DNA of 64,000 nucleotides from the NCBI GenBank assembly GCA_944326605.1, contig CALVEM010000003.1:62001-126000 (forward strand). Direction: 5' to 3'. The stretch's first letter is position 1. Each line of letters starts with the position of its first letter. The DNA comes from Candidatus Gastranaerophilales bacterium (GTDB taxonomy: Bacteria; Cyanobacteriota; Vampirovibrionia; Gastranaerophilales; Gastranaerophilaceae). This document shows, piece by piece, positions 24,411 through 33,420 of this stretch. The position numbers were made by a program, and so were the translations under genes. The notes under the pieces were generated by a model. It saw only the letters and a program-made list of their open reading frames with translations. It ran no database searches and was not told the DNA's origin.

Positions 24411-25919
24411 TCACTTAAAATTTATACCTGTATTAAATAATGTATTTTTATAATAATTCAAATCATCGGTCGGTTGAATAAATTTTCTGGCAGCTTTTGA
24501 CTTAGGCAGAAAAACTCCGAAAGCTTTATCCTCATAAACAAGCTTCCAGTCACCTTCTTTTTGTAAAACATTATATACAGGGTAATACTTTTCAATAATT
24601 ATAATGTCCGGCGGGAAATAAGTAAAAATTTGTTTCCAATGCGGATAAGCAAGACAAAATTCTTTCAACATCGGCACCATATAATCATAATAGACTTCTT
24701 CATACCTTCCGTCCATAAATATTTTATTATCAGGATATGTTTTATAAGCTACGTAGCTGCCTAAACCGAAATTCACAAGTATATTGCCTTTAAGGTTATT
24801 TTGTTTAATAAATTCGACTTCCTTTACAGGATAAGTACCCATTCCCGGCGGAACTGAAAAATCTTTTGATATAAGCGTAAAAATTGATATGAAAAGCAGC
24901 ATTCCATATACTGCTTTGTCTTTCCATACCGGAAATTTGTATTTTCCAATCAGATTGTAAAAGTCCTCATAAACAAAACAAAGTGCCGAAATTGCAAAAA
25001 ACGGCATAAGTTTTACATGGCTTATTGCAAGATACAAAGTCGTCAGAAGGACAATATACTTGACTTTGTCAGCTTTGCAGTACCGGTTTTTAACCCCTTC
25101 CAGTTTGATTAATTTGAATATATTAATTCCCTCAATAATAAGCATGGCAAACATAAACGTTTTAAATATAATATGTTTGAATAAATGGAATTTAGAAAAT
25201 ATTCCCCACCACTCAACAATATGTGTTCTTTCCATGGTGTTTGCCATTAACAGAAATTTTATATACTCGTATCCCCAGGGATTAATTATCAAAACAGCGG
25301 ACGAGATAATAAATGTTAATATATACTTAACGAATTCTTTTTTATTTAAAAATTCTCCTGCCGCATACATCAAAAGAAGTCCCAAACCTGATACAACACC
25401 GCCGTGCAAGTTATTCCACAAAATTGTTAATAAAGGAATAATAAATAAAAGTTTGTTATTACCTTTTCGGACGCGCTCAAGTATATATATATAAACTGTA
25501 AACAATAAAAAACTAAACATGTGGCAGCGAACAGGTGCGTTTAATGTACCCATTACAGCCATTATGGAGAAAAAATAGAATAGTATGTTGTAAGGTTGAA
25601 TATTGTTTCTTAATTTTATAATTCTTGAGGCCGTGAAAAATATTAAGAACATTAAAATTGCCTGTAATATAATCAGGCTGTAAGGACCTATATATCTTAA
25701 AAACAGATAAAATATAACACCCGAGCCCCATTCATGATCCCACCATGTATGAACAGGAGTATAAGAAAGAAAATCTTCCTTTAATACGTGTCCGCCGTCA
25801 ACAACTCCCATACCGGCGATTAAGCGTGCCCAAATGTCAAAATCAAAATAATTTGCCGCTGTCGAAAATGCAAGAATTAGCAAAAAAAGTGTTAAATAAA
25901 ACAATATCCCCTTTTTCAT
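24411..25919 (-). CDS. Polytopic membrane protein, GT-C-like
   Basis: A 502-residue protein with about ten transmembrane helices and a soluble C-terminal part of about 130 residues. The first external loop contains DFDIWARLIAGMGVVDG, then DFLSYTPVHTWWDHEWGSGV; this Asp-x-Asp-rich loop after the first helix is the layout of GT-C lipid-linked-sugar glycosyltransferases, in which an acidic pair binds metal or sugar-lipid. The C-terminal part (FMDGRYEEVYYDY) is also seen in uncharacterised family members. Probable function is in surface glycan or lipoprotein glycosylation, but no specific substrate can be named. Confidence 0.65.
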   Translation of the reverse strand: MKKGILFYLTLFLLILAFSTAANYFDFDIWARLIAGMGVVDGGHVLKEDFLSYTPVHTWWDHEWGSGVIFYLFLRYIGPYSLIILQAILMFLIFFTASRIIKLRNNIQPYNILFYFFSIMAVMGTLNAPVRCHMFSFLLFTVYIYILERVRKGNNKLLFIIPLLTILWNNLHGGVVSGLGLLLMYAAGEFLNKKEFVKYILTFIISSAVLIINPWGYEYIKFLLMANTMERTHIVEWWGIFSKFHLFKHIIFKTFMFAMLIIEGINIFKLIKLEGVKNRYCKADKVKYIVLLTTLYLAISHVKLMPFFAISALCFVYEDFYNLIGKYKFPVWKDKAVYGMLLFISIFTLISKDFSVPPGMGTYPVKEVEFIKQNNLKGNILVNFGLGSYVAYKTYPDNKIFMDGRYEEVYYDYMVPMLKEFCLAYPHWKQIFTYFPPDIIIIEKYYPVYNVLQKEGDWKLVYEDKAFGVFLPKSKAARKFIQPTDDLNYYKNTLFNTGINFK

Positions 25920-25934
25920 GATTATAATTCTACC

Positions 25935-25975
25935 ATAAAAAATAAAAAGACCGCCCGAAACTGAACGATCTTTTT
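25935..25975 (-). terminator. Terminator of the 26-kb HEAT-like gene
   Basis: Minus-strand stem AAAAAGATCG / CGGTCTTTTT with a 12-nt loop, followed by ATTTTTTA. Confidence 0.65.
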
Positions 25976-25998
25976 ATTAATATTAATTTTATAGCTCA

Positions 25999-26283
25999 TT
26001 AAGCAACAACAGAACCTTTAATTTCTCTGATAAGGTATTCAGCAACCCATTCAAAGTCTTTGTTGCATTCAGCAGCTTTTTTCAAATATTTAACGGAAGC
26101 GTCGCCTATTCTAATCAAAGTCATTGCAACAACTCCTCTTTTAATACCTCTTACAACCTGTAATTCATCTACAAGCTGCGGAAGAACAGATGTTCCGATA
26201 TTAACAAGTTCATTTTCCAATTCGTTTTTAGTTGTGTTGTCGGCATTTTCTAATTTTGAAAGAATTTCATTAACTGTTTCCAT
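25999..26283 (-). CDS. Small HEAT-repeat-like protein
   Basis: A 94-residue helical protein starting METVNEILSKLENAD. The start at 26283 is chosen because a GGAG ribosome-binding site sits 8 nt upstream; a further upstream ATG would overlap that site. The segment GTSVLPQLVDELQ, RGIKRGVVAMTLIRIGDASV and DFEWVAEYLIREI has the paired-helix pattern and the G-x-x-A/V-x-x-x-L-x-x-I spacing of HEAT repeats. Single-gene unit with its own terminator. Function unknown. Confidence 0.7.
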   Translation of the reverse strand: METVNEILSKLENADNTTKNELENELVNIGTSVLPQLVDELQVVRGIKRGVVAMTLIRIGDASVKYLKKAAECNKDFEWVAEYLIREIKGSVVA

Positions 26284-26700
26284 TATAATTATCTCCATTT
26301 ATCTTATCTATATTCAAATTATAAACGAAAAATTACCATGACTTTGATTTCCTTACATAATCTTTATATCTGTATAAAGAAAAAATTATTTTAAATAATA
26401 ATCCACCCCTGTCCATTCAGGGAGGGGGTGGGTATTGATGATTGTTACCCATCCTATTATCCTTCCCTAACAAGGGAAGGAAGAGTTTGTTGTTTTCGAT
26501 ACTTCTTGCTTCGCCTCTCTGCCTCTGTGCTACCAGTTAAGAGATCCTGAAACAAGTTCAGGATGACATAAATAACCCTCTCTGAGCCTTGCGAAATGTC
26601 GCAAGGGAAAGACATTCATTATCAGATTTTTATCAATAATACCAATAAAAAAGCAGGTATTAAACCTGCTAAGTGTGTGTGGTGTAGTGTTTTTATAAAG
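26284..26700. repeat. Intergenic repeat cluster
   Basis: This stretch has no supported gene. It holds a series of hairpins: CCACCCC...GGGGTGG-like (about 26404-26432), CCTTCCCTAACAAGGGAAGG (about 26462-26481; related sequence inside the gene at 54032), the dispersed hairpin ATCCTGAAACAAGTTCAGGAT (26542-26569) and CCTTGCGA/TCGCAAGG (26587-26606). The last part is the terminator of the following gene. Confidence 0.7.
26645..26670 (-). terminator. Terminator of the 736-residue filament-like gene
   Basis: Minus-strand stem AGCAGGT / ACCTGCT with a short loop, followed by TTTTTATT. Confidence 0.8.
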
Positions 26701-28911
26701 TTAACTGTACATTTTGAATGTTCTTTCAACGTTTTTATCTATTGCTGTTTTGATTGAATCGTATTCTGTCTGCAACGAATTGTGTTCGGTATCTATGTTT
26801 TTCAATTCAAGATCATATCTTTTGTCTTTATTTTCAATTTTGTTCATTGCCGCATTGTATTCAGCTTCGGCAAGTGCTATTGCTTTGTCATCTGTTTGCT
26901 CTGTAATATCGCTGCAGTTAGAGTAATTTAATCCGTTCCAGTTGCCTTCAGAATCGACCTGTTCCATAGTTACAATACCGTTTTCTAAGGCAAATTGAAT
27001 CCATTCGCTGCTTGAAGCAAGTCCGTCTTGCAGAACTTTGAAACCGTTTTGCATACGTGTAAACAGGTTTGAATACCAGTTGTATTTAGCTTCACCGTTT
27101 TCGTTGTAAGAATCTGTTGGACTGCTTGTGTCAATCCAGCTAATCTTTGGTTCGCCGTATGTATTCATTACATTATTAAGAACAATAACATCAATTAAGT
27201 CCTGCATTGCTTTTTTGTCTAATGCCAGATTTCCTGATTTTGTAGGGATACCAGTATCTATGTATTTCATTAAACTCGCGGAATCGCTTGCCATGGCAGT
27301 TATTTTGTCTAATTCAATATAATATTCTGTTCCATTTTCATCTTTTACAAGAATAGACATAACGTCGCTATCTTTAACTGTCATTTCGCCAATTTCAAGT
27401 TTTGGTTGATCGGCAGCTTTACCTTCATTATAGAGTTTTACAAGGAATTCAGCAGCTGCCTGTCGGTATGCAAGGTGTGCTTCAGATTCAACTTTGTTAC
27501 CCTTACCGTCATCGACTTTTATAAATTCTTCTTTATTTGTATCCCAATATGTAAAAATAGAAGTGTTGAGTTCACTAATTATATCTTTAGCAGCGTTTAT
27601 TTGTTCTTCTGCTGTTAGTTTTGATGTAGTATTTACAACAGCATCAGTTGGAACCGGATCGGTGCACAAATCAGCTATCCCGTTTGGAAACTCATAACAC
27701 TGTTCATATACAGTAGGCTCTCCGCTTAAAAGTGTCGGGTTGCCGCTTGTATCCTTGCCTATATAAAATTTAGTAGTGCCGGAAGAGATTGAACCAAGAT
27801 TATGTTCTGTACCTACATCGTCATCATCATCTTCAAAAACAACCATTACTACATCATAGCTGCTGCCATTCTTTACTAGTTTAAGTTCATCAGAAATAGA
27901 AAGAGTATTACTTGCAGCATCCCAGCTAATTTCTGAGCTGTCTACCGGATTAGTACTAAATCCTTGGCCTAAATTATTTGCTTCTTCCGCAAGATCATTA
28001 AAATAACTTCCTGCAGTGTCTGATGCATAGTCACCAGCTTTTAAGATTATAGATTCTAGATCTGATAGTAAATTTGTAAGTGTCTTTTGATCTTCTTCGT
28101 TTTTAGTAGTGCCATCCTCATTTAATTCTATTTTACCTAATTTTGTAGAAATGTCATTTAATTTATTATTGTTAGTACCATCAGTCAAACTCTCAAGCAC
28201 GTTAGTCATGTTTTTAGAAATAGTGCCTGCAAAATCTGTATATGCAGCGTCAAATTTTCCCGCATAAGATGTATAGTTGTTGTACACTGCAGAATACAAG
28301 GCTGTATCATAACCGCTGTGACTGATATCATTAGAATCTACACCGCCGTTAAACATTATTTCAAGATCTGCTGCTGAGTAGCCGGAACCTGTATATCCAA
28401 TAGTCCCGTCTATTGCATCAGTATACATAACAGGAATTTCATCCTCAATACCATTTTGACCGGGTTTCCATATTTCTTTCCCGTTTTCATCAGTGTATGT
28501 TATATTAGAATAGTTTTTATGAAGTTCATCAAAGTAAGTTGTTGTCTGTTCCAGACCATAGCTTGCCAGGAATTTTTCCATATCGCCGTCTGCATTAATA
28601 AAGTTTGTAGCGTCACGTTCTGATACAAGTATTTGTCCTGAAGCGTTTACAAGCCCGTACTGGTTGTTATAAGGGTTATAAGAAGTTAATGAATTAAATG
28701 TCAATTGCTGGTAGCTTGTGTTGTTATCTGCATCATAGTTAGTAAACATCATTTGAGCCTGATTTAAAGCGTTAACATAAGCTTCGCTTACCTGCGAGCT
28801 TTCTGTTGCAAGACGCATCTTGTTATTGTTGATAATCTGAGCTCTAAGCTCGTTATCAGACATACGAGATGTGATTGATAATAATCTAGCCTGTCCTGCC
28901 GCCATTCCCAT
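26701..28911 (-). CDS. Large protein with helical termini, filament- or hook-like layout
   Basis: A 736-residue protein without signal peptide. The first 60 residues (MGMAAGQARLLSITSRMSDN, then NNNKMRLATESSQVSEAYVN) and the last 60 (KDKRYDLELKNIDTEHNSLQ, then TAIDKNVERTFKMYS) are long amphipathic helices. The middle is Thr/Ser/Asn/Asp-rich and probably beta-rich (acidic FEDDDDDVG near residue 360). Helical ends around a variable centre are the layout of flagellar axial proteins and some type III-secreted proteins, but no flagellin or hook signature is clear. A TAAAGTTT-N12-GCCGTTAG sequence upstream resembles a sigma28 promoter. Function inferred only from architecture. Confidence 0.7.
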   Translation of the reverse strand: MGMAAGQARLLSITSRMSDNELRAQIINNNKMRLATESSQVSEAYVNALNQAQMMFTNYDADNNTSYQQLTFNSLTSYNPYNNQYGLVNASGQILVSERDATNFINADGDMEKFLASYGLEQTTTYFDELHKNYSNITYTDENGKEIWKPGQNGIEDEIPVMYTDAIDGTIGYTGSGYSAADLEIMFNGGVDSNDISHSGYDTALYSAVYNNYTSYAGKFDAAYTDFAGTISKNMTNVLESLTDGTNNNKLNDISTKLGKIELNEDGTTKNEEDQKTLTNLLSDLESIILKAGDYASDTAGSYFNDLAEEANNLGQGFSTNPVDSSEISWDAASNTLSISDELKLVKNGSSYDVVMVVFEDDDDDVGTEHNLGSISSGTTKFYIGKDTSGNPTLLSGEPTVYEQCYEFPNGIADLCTDPVPTDAVVNTTSKLTAEEQINAAKDIISELNTSIFTYWDTNKEEFIKVDDGKGNKVESEAHLAYRQAAAEFLVKLYNEGKAADQPKLEIGEMTVKDSDVMSILVKDENGTEYYIELDKITAMASDSASLMKYIDTGIPTKSGNLALDKKAMQDLIDVIVLNNVMNTYGEPKISWIDTSSPTDSYNENGEAKYNWYSNLFTRMQNGFKVLQDGLASSSEWIQFALENGIVTMEQVDSEGNWNGLNYSNCSDITEQTDDKAIALAEAEYNAAMNKIENKDKRYDLELKNIDTEHNSLQTEYDSIKTAIDKNVERTFKMYS

Positions 28912-28956
28912 AGTTGACGATTATTCCTTTCGATTTCCTTAGTAACGTTCACTATT

Positions 28957-28984
28957 GTCTAACGGCTGTTTTATATAAAAACTT
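28957..28984 (-). promoter_or_regulatory. Possible sigma28-like promoter
   Basis: Minus strand TAAAGTTT (28984-28977), 12 nt, GCCGTTAG (28964-28957). The consensus is TAAAGTTT-N11-GCCGATAA, so spacing is one longer and the -10 has two mismatches. A similar pair is at 37728-37755. Confidence 0.35.
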
Positions 28985-29033
28985 TAATTATAAAAGATAA
29001 TTTTGTAACAAAACGTAATAATTGACTACATCT

Positions 29034-29182
29034 CCCTCTCCTTGAAAAAGAGAGGGTTATCAATGTTAGACAATCCTGTCATTGCGGAAAGCTAAGCTGA
29101 TCCGCAATTGCATTTTTATACACATCTATTGCCCATAAAAATTCTATTAAGTTAAGATCCTGAAACAAGTTCAGGATGACAT
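29034..29182. repeat. Intergenic hairpin repeats (28912-29213 gap)
   Basis: The 302-nt gap before the PLP-enzyme gene's end holds no supported gene. It contains CCCTCTCC...AGAGAGGG (29034-29058), TTGCGGA...TCCGCAA (about 29084-29108) and a copy of the dispersed hairpin ATCCTGAAACAAGTTCAGGAT (29155-29182). Confidence 0.65.
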
Positions 29183-29213
29183 GTTATTTCTCTAATTAGG
29201 AAGCGCCGGAGGT

Positions 29214-30239
29214 TTAAATTTTTTGCATAGCCCTAAACAGCCTTAATAATTTTTTTTCATCCGTTCCTATGCCGCAAAGAAGCATAGTTGAAACATCATT
29301 TGTTTTTTCATCTTCAATATTAAAATCATTATAGAGCTTTTCTGAAAGCTCATAACCTGTAATGCCTTCTTTTTTTATGAGAATTTTTGTTATATCATCC
29401 CCGCCAAAATCAATATTTGATACAGAATTTTTTAACCTTTTTATGTTTTCGATTAATACATCAATTTTTCCCCGTCCTTTTTTTGAATTCAAAAAATTAA
29501 TATTGGCTTCTATACTTGCAAGAAGCGGATATGAAGGTGAAGTTGTATTAATCATGGAAAGAGCTTTATCAGCGTTCATATTACAATTAACATGAAGCAA
29601 AGCAGTCGGGTTTAGCCCGCCGGCTGTTTTATGAAGAGATTGTATAGTAAAATCAGCAATTTTGACGGCGCTTTCAGGAAGTTTCTCAGAAAACGGGTAA
29701 AGAGCTCCATGCGCCTCGTCAACTATTAAATAAGAACCATTTTTCTCGCAAATGTTTTTTAATGCTTTTATATCTGACACAATGCCTTCGTAAGTCGGAG
29801 ATGTGACAATAACTGCTTTTACACCTTTTATATCAATCAGAGCAGGAGTTGTTTTATCAGGAATTCCCCACTCACTTATTAAAGGAAGCTTATAAAAAAC
29901 AGGTTCGCATCCGGCGAGTTTAACAGCATTAAGATGTGACGGATGAGCCTGATCCCATATAAGAACTTTATCTCCTTTTTGCGTACACGCTAAAACAGTA
30001 GCGATAATACCGCTTGTTGAACCGTTTGTTAGAAAGCAGGTATATTTTGTCCCGTAAATTTTTGCGGCGTATTTCTGAGCTTTCTTCAAAGCTGTTTGCG
30101 GATCATAAGCGTCAGTTTCTGAAATATCATATTTATAAAACTGTCTGAATTTATGAAAAATAGAAAACTTTTGAGAATGCGACGGTGTCGTAAACAAAAG
30201 TTTTCTATTTTTTCTTCTTAATAATTTTACAAGGCTCAT
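29214..30239 (-). CDS. PLP-dependent Orn/Lys/Arg decarboxylase-family protein
   Basis: A 341-residue fold-type I PLP enzyme matching the major domain of Orn/Lys/Arg decarboxylases (speA/cadA/YaaO group). Visible: TTPSHSQKF start, FLTNGSTSGIIATVLACTQKGDKVL (phosphate binding), TSPTYEGIVSDI, VDEAHGALYPFS (cofactor Asp and His), and QSLHKTAGGLNPTALLH with the Lys that forms the Schiff base. The C-terminal domain present in full-length enzymes of about 480 residues is mostly missing, although the ORF is intact. Likely polyamine-related amino-acid decarboxylation; exact substrate unknown. Confidence 0.82.
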   Translation of the reverse strand: MSLVKLLRRKNRKLLFTTPSHSQKFSIFHKFRQFYKYDISETDAYDPQTALKKAQKYAAKIYGTKYTCFLTNGSTSGIIATVLACTQKGDKVLIWDQAHPSHLNAVKLAGCEPVFYKLPLISEWGIPDKTTPALIDIKGVKAVIVTSPTYEGIVSDIKALKNICEKNGSYLIVDEAHGALYPFSEKLPESAVKIADFTIQSLHKTAGGLNPTALLHVNCNMNADKALSMINTTSPSYPLLASIEANINFLNSKKGRGKIDVLIENIKRLKNSVSNIDFGGDDITKILIKKEGITGYELSEKLYNDFNIEDEKTNDVSTMLLCGIGTDEKKLLRLFRAMQKI

Positions 30240-30251
30240 TAATACCTTTTT

Positions 30252-30346
30252 ACCCTCTCCTTAACCCTCCCCCGAGGGAGGAAAATAATATTTGTAAGAG
30301 ATTCCGAAACAAGTTCGGAATGACATTTATTAGAGCGGCTACGCTC
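30252..30346. repeat. Hairpin repeat cluster before the PilZ gene
   Basis: CCCTCTCC then CCCTCCCCCGAGGGAGG (30252-30282, also at 54230-54264), the dispersed hairpin ATTCCGAAACAAGTTCGGAAT (30299-30326) and GAGCGGCTACGCTC (30333-30346). The last palindrome recurs at 30397-30410, where it overlaps the PilZ stop codon, and beside both C10 tracts. Confidence 0.75.
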
Positions 30347-30408
30347 CTTCTTTAGCTTAGATCGTACAAATTTATACAAAACTTGTATGGTGGGTTGAGC
30401 GGCTACGC

Positions 30409-30999
30409 TCATTTGTTGCGGATTTCAATACTTCTTTTTGTACAGAATTGAATTAAAGTCATTCTGTCTTTACCGTCATTATATTCAAAACGCCCTGATA
30501 GCGTATATCCGCCGTTTTCATTCTTTTCAATCCTTATGGGTACAAACAAACATTCAACTGATTGTTCTTCCGAAAGCGGAAGCATAATTTTGTATTTGCC
30601 TTCTATATTAATGTTTTCTTGTGTACGAAATTTCATACCGCCAGCTGAGATATCAAGAGTTGTAATCTTATGTGAAACACCTTCTCCATTCAAATTTAAA
30701 TCATAAACATATTTAATACGCCTGTACTGACGTCTCTGTAAAAATCTGTGTTTTGCAGGATTTGCTACTTTAATTATGTTTCCTTCTATAGTTTCAGCAT
30801 AGGAATCAAAATATAATGTGCCATGTGTAGTCTGCGTATAAAATTCGCAGTAGTTGTGTCGCATGATTCCTTTTGGTTCGTACTCAAGCTCTATTGTAAA
30901 GTATCTCGGCTCAACGTCAACGATTTTTCCTTTGTTAGCACATTTGATATCAGCAGGAACTACTGTTATTTTTCTATCTTTTTCAACTAATTCTCTCAT
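30409..30999 (-). CDS. PilZ-domain protein (c-di-GMP effector)
   Basis: A 196-residue protein with a YcgR-like N-terminal beta domain (about 1-90) and a C-terminal PilZ domain. The c-di-GMP-binding motifs are FLQRRQYRRIKYVYDL (R-x-x-x-R box) near residue 85 and LDISAGGMKF (D-x-S-x-x-G) near residue 118. Such proteins couple c-di-GMP to motility, secretion or envelope polymer production. The stop codon lies inside a palindromic repeat. Single-gene unit; the target in this organism is unknown. Confidence 0.88.
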   Translation of the reverse strand: MRELVEKDRKITVVPADIKCANKGKIVDVEPRYFTIELEYEPKGIMRHNYCEFYTQTTHGTLYFDSYAETIEGNIIKVANPAKHRFLQRRQYRRIKYVYDLNLNGEGVSHKITTLDISAGGMKFRTQENINIEGKYKIMLPLSEEQSVECLFVPIRIEKNENGGYTLSGRFEYNDGKDRMTLIQFCTKRSIEIRNK

Positions 31000-31059
31000 A
31001 ATAACCTCTTTCTTATGATTTATTCTACACTATTTTTTATAATTTGTCGATATGTTAAG

Positions 31060-31130
31060 AAAGAAAAGCCCTGATCATATGTGTCAGGGCTGAAATACTG
31101 AGCAATCAGAAGAGTTGAGGATTTACATTT
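31060..31130 (-). ncRNA. Candidate small RNA or second secY terminator
   Basis: Minus-strand hairpin AGCCCTGA / TCAGGGCT (31091-31067) with a T-rich tail lies about 95 nt beyond the strong secY terminator. A -10-like TATTAT (31138-31133) upstream would allow a short RNA of about 65 nt. No good -35; it may simply be a second terminator. Confidence 0.3.
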
Positions 31131-31186
31131 ATATAATACAAATATTTGCGTTGATTATCATTCAACTAAATATTAATTATTTGCAT

Positions 31187-31222
31187 AAAAAAATAGCCCC
31201 TAAGGATTAGAGGCTATTTTTA
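31187..31222 (-). terminator. Terminator of the rpsE-rpmD-rplO-secY unit
   Basis: Minus-strand stem AAATAGCC / GGCTATTT with a 13-nt loop, followed by TTTTTTTATG. Confidence 0.85.
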
Positions 31223-31239
31223 TTTAGTTAATTTAATTG

Positions 31240-32577
31240 TTACTCTTTAAGGAATGATTCGTAATTCCTTGCAAGCAGATGTGTTCTGACCTGATTTATT
31301 AAATCAAGCGCTACACCGACCATGATTATTAATGACGTTGCCCCGATACCCTGCAATGTTTTGATGTTAGTTACATAACTTGCAAGTGACGGAACAAGAG
31401 CTATAATACCAAGTCCCATAGCTCCGATGAATGTTGTTTTTGTCAAAATTCTGTCAAGAGCTTCTGCTGTCGGTCTGCCCGGTTTAATTCCCGGAATTGA
31501 TGAACCGTATTTCTTTAAGTTATCCGCAATATCTTTGGGCTGCATATTCGGCATAATTGAAGCATAGAAGAATGTTAATGCCACAATCAGCAAGAAATAT
31601 AAGACATAATATGTTATACCGTCAGGACTTAAAAACTGGTTTAATTGTATAACAACATTTTTGACAGCCTCGCTTTTGAAATTTGCCTGCCCGACAAGAC
31701 TTAAAATCGTTGACGGGAAAAGCAAAATTGCAATAGCAAATATAATAGGCATAACACCGCCGGGATTGAGTTTAAACGGAATAAAGGAATTCATCCCGCC
31801 GTAAACTTTGTTCCCAACCTGTCTTCTCGGATTAACAATTATAACTTTTCTTACGGCTTCCTGCATTATAACAATGAAAATCATTGCCGCAAAGAAAATT
31901 AAAAGCAAAGTTGCCAACCCAAGCTGCATCATGGAGTTGTTAGCAACAATCTGTGCAGTTCTCGACGCGTAAATCGGAATACCTGATAAGATACCGATAA
32001 AGATGATTAAAGAACCGCCGTTACCAATACCCTTTTCAGTAATAAGCTCAGATATCCACATAACAAGAACCGAACCTGCAGTTAACACTACAATAGAGCT
32101 TATAAAGAACATTACAGGGTTAACATTCGGCAGCACAGCACCAGGCAGGTGGTGCAAATACAGCATAAATATCAAGGATTGAAATACTGCTAACACAACC
32201 GTAAATACACGGGTGTATTGAGATAATTTCCTTCTGCCTGCTTCGCCTTCTTCTTTCTGTAATTTTTCCAGTGACGGTATTACTACAGAAACAAGCTGAA
32301 TAATAATTGATGATGTAATGTAAGGTCCGATACCTAAAGCAAATATTGAAACTTTACCGAGAGCACCGCCGGAGAACAAATCCAAAAATCCTATAATATT
32401 ATTCCCTTGAGCAATGTTCTGGAAAATCTGGTTGTTTATACCGAACAAAGGCATTTGAACCCCGAATCTGAATGCTGCAATCATCAGGAAAGTAAACAAT
32501 ATTTTTTGTTTTAGCCCCGATGCATTCCACATTGACAGTAAATCATCAGTTGTCGGCATTTTCATTTGTGGTGCCAT
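31240..32577 (-). CDS. secY: Preprotein translocase subunit SecY
   Basis: A 445-residue inner-membrane channel protein with ten transmembrane helices. Family features: the plug/loop FGINNQIFQNIAQGNNIIGFLDLFSGGA-type region (about 45-70), LGIGPYITSSIIIQLV, GEAGRRKLSQYTR, and the cytosolic loop MQPKDIADNLKKYGSSIPGIKPGRPTAE-type segment (about 345-370). It overlaps rplO by one base (TAATG). adk, map and infA, which often follow secY, are absent here. Confidence 0.97.
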   Translation of the reverse strand: MAPQMKMPTTDDLLSMWNASGLKQKILFTFLMIAAFRFGVQMPLFGINNQIFQNIAQGNNIIGFLDLFSGGALGKVSIFALGIGPYITSSIIIQLVSVVIPSLEKLQKEEGEAGRRKLSQYTRVFTVVLAVFQSLIFMLYLHHLPGAVLPNVNPVMFFISSIVVLTAGSVLVMWISELITEKGIGNGGSLIIFIGILSGIPIYASRTAQIVANNSMMQLGLATLLLIFFAAMIFIVIMQEAVRKVIIVNPRRQVGNKVYGGMNSFIPFKLNPGGVMPIIFAIAILLFPSTILSLVGQANFKSEAVKNVVIQLNQFLSPDGITYYVLYFLLIVALTFFYASIMPNMQPKDIADNLKKYGSSIPGIKPGRPTAEALDRILTKTTFIGAMGLGIIALVPSLASYVTNIKTLQGIGATSLIIMVGVALDLINQVRTHLLARNYESFLKE

Positions 32578-33023
32578 TATACTAACTCAACCTTTCCGCC
32601 TGCTTTTTCAATTTTTTCTTTTGCTGATGGTGTTACATAACAAGCTTTAACAGTAACAGCACCTTTTAATTCACCGTTACCTAAAACTCTTAAACCTACA
32701 CATGAAGGGTGAACTCTTCCAGCTTCTTTTAAAATTTCAAGAGAAACTTCTTTCAAGCCGTACTGAGCAATTCTGCCTACATTAATTTCAGCATATTGAA
32801 GCTGATTGATAAGTTTAAACCCTTTTAATTTTGGCATTTGTCTGTAACCTGGCATCTGACCGCCTTCAAATCCTCTTTTAGCAGAGCTTCCGGAACGCTG
32901 ACCTTCACCGTTATGTCCGCGGCAAGATGTTTTACCTCTGCCTGATGAACGGCCTCTGCCTACTCTTTTAATTTTATGTGTTGAACCTTCTGCGGGTTTT
33001 AAATCTTCTAATGTAATTGTCAT
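32577..33023 (-). CDS. rplO: 50S ribosomal protein L15
   Basis: A 148-residue large-subunit protein: MTITLEDLKPAEGSTHKIKR, then the Gly/Arg-rich RVGRGRSSGRGKTSCRGHNG, GFEGGQMPGYRQMPKLKGF and VNVGR-like NVGRIAQYGL. Directly precedes secY with a one-base overlap, as in most bacteria. Confidence 0.97.
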   Translation of the reverse strand: MTITLEDLKPAEGSTHKIKRVGRGRSSGRGKTSCRGHNGEGQRSGSSAKRGFEGGQMPGYRQMPKLKGFKLINQLQYAEINVGRIAQYGLKEVSLEILKEAGRVHPSCVGLRVLGNGELKGAVTVKACYVTPSAKEKIEKAGGKVELV

Positions 33024-33112
33024 TTTTAATTTCCTTTCTTACTCGCTTTCGCTTACGCAATACCGGAAGAACAGAGATCAAATTTAATAAACAGTTTTGA
33101 TCTCCGAGCTTC

Positions 33113-33304
33113 TTATTCTACTATTTGAACTAAATGAGGCACTTTGTTAACCATGCCTAAAATAGTTGCACTGTTGTAGTGTTCTACAACCTGATTTTGT
33201 TTTTTCAAACCAAGACCGGCAACAACTCTGCGCTGTTTTTCTGAAGCGCCGATAAGGCTGCCTGTAAGTTTGATTTTAATTTGTTTTAATTCTGTTTTTG
33301 CCAT
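33113..33304 (-). CDS. rpmD: 50S ribosomal protein L30
   Basis: A 63-residue protein with the L30 signature IKIKLTGSLIGASEKQRRVV and GLGLKKQNQVVEHYNSATILGMV-type core. It sits between rpsE and rplO as usual, but with larger gaps (116 and 89 nt) than the close packing normal in spc operons. Confidence 0.96.
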   Translation of the reverse strand: MAKTELKQIKIKLTGSLIGASEKQRRVVAGLGLKKQNQVVEHYNSATILGMVNKVPHLVQIVE

Positions 33305-33420
33305 TTTTATTATTTCCTTTTTTATATTTTATTTTATTACAGTTAATATGTGAATAGGTTAATAGGTGAATAAGTGAATAAGTTCATTACGTTAAATAGC
33401 TCCACCTGTCATTGTATTAT

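Noticed and set aside
25060-25494. 144-codon frame opposite the membrane glycosyltransferase-like gene
   Set aside because: Antisense to a clear polytopic membrane protein; shadow frame.
26400-26610. CRISPR-like array
   Set aside because: The repeats are different hairpins without constant repeat-spacer periodicity, and no cas genes are present.
29214-30239. Truncated pseudogene of an arginine decarboxylase
   Set aside because: The frame is intact and all PLP-site motifs are present; short members of this family exist.
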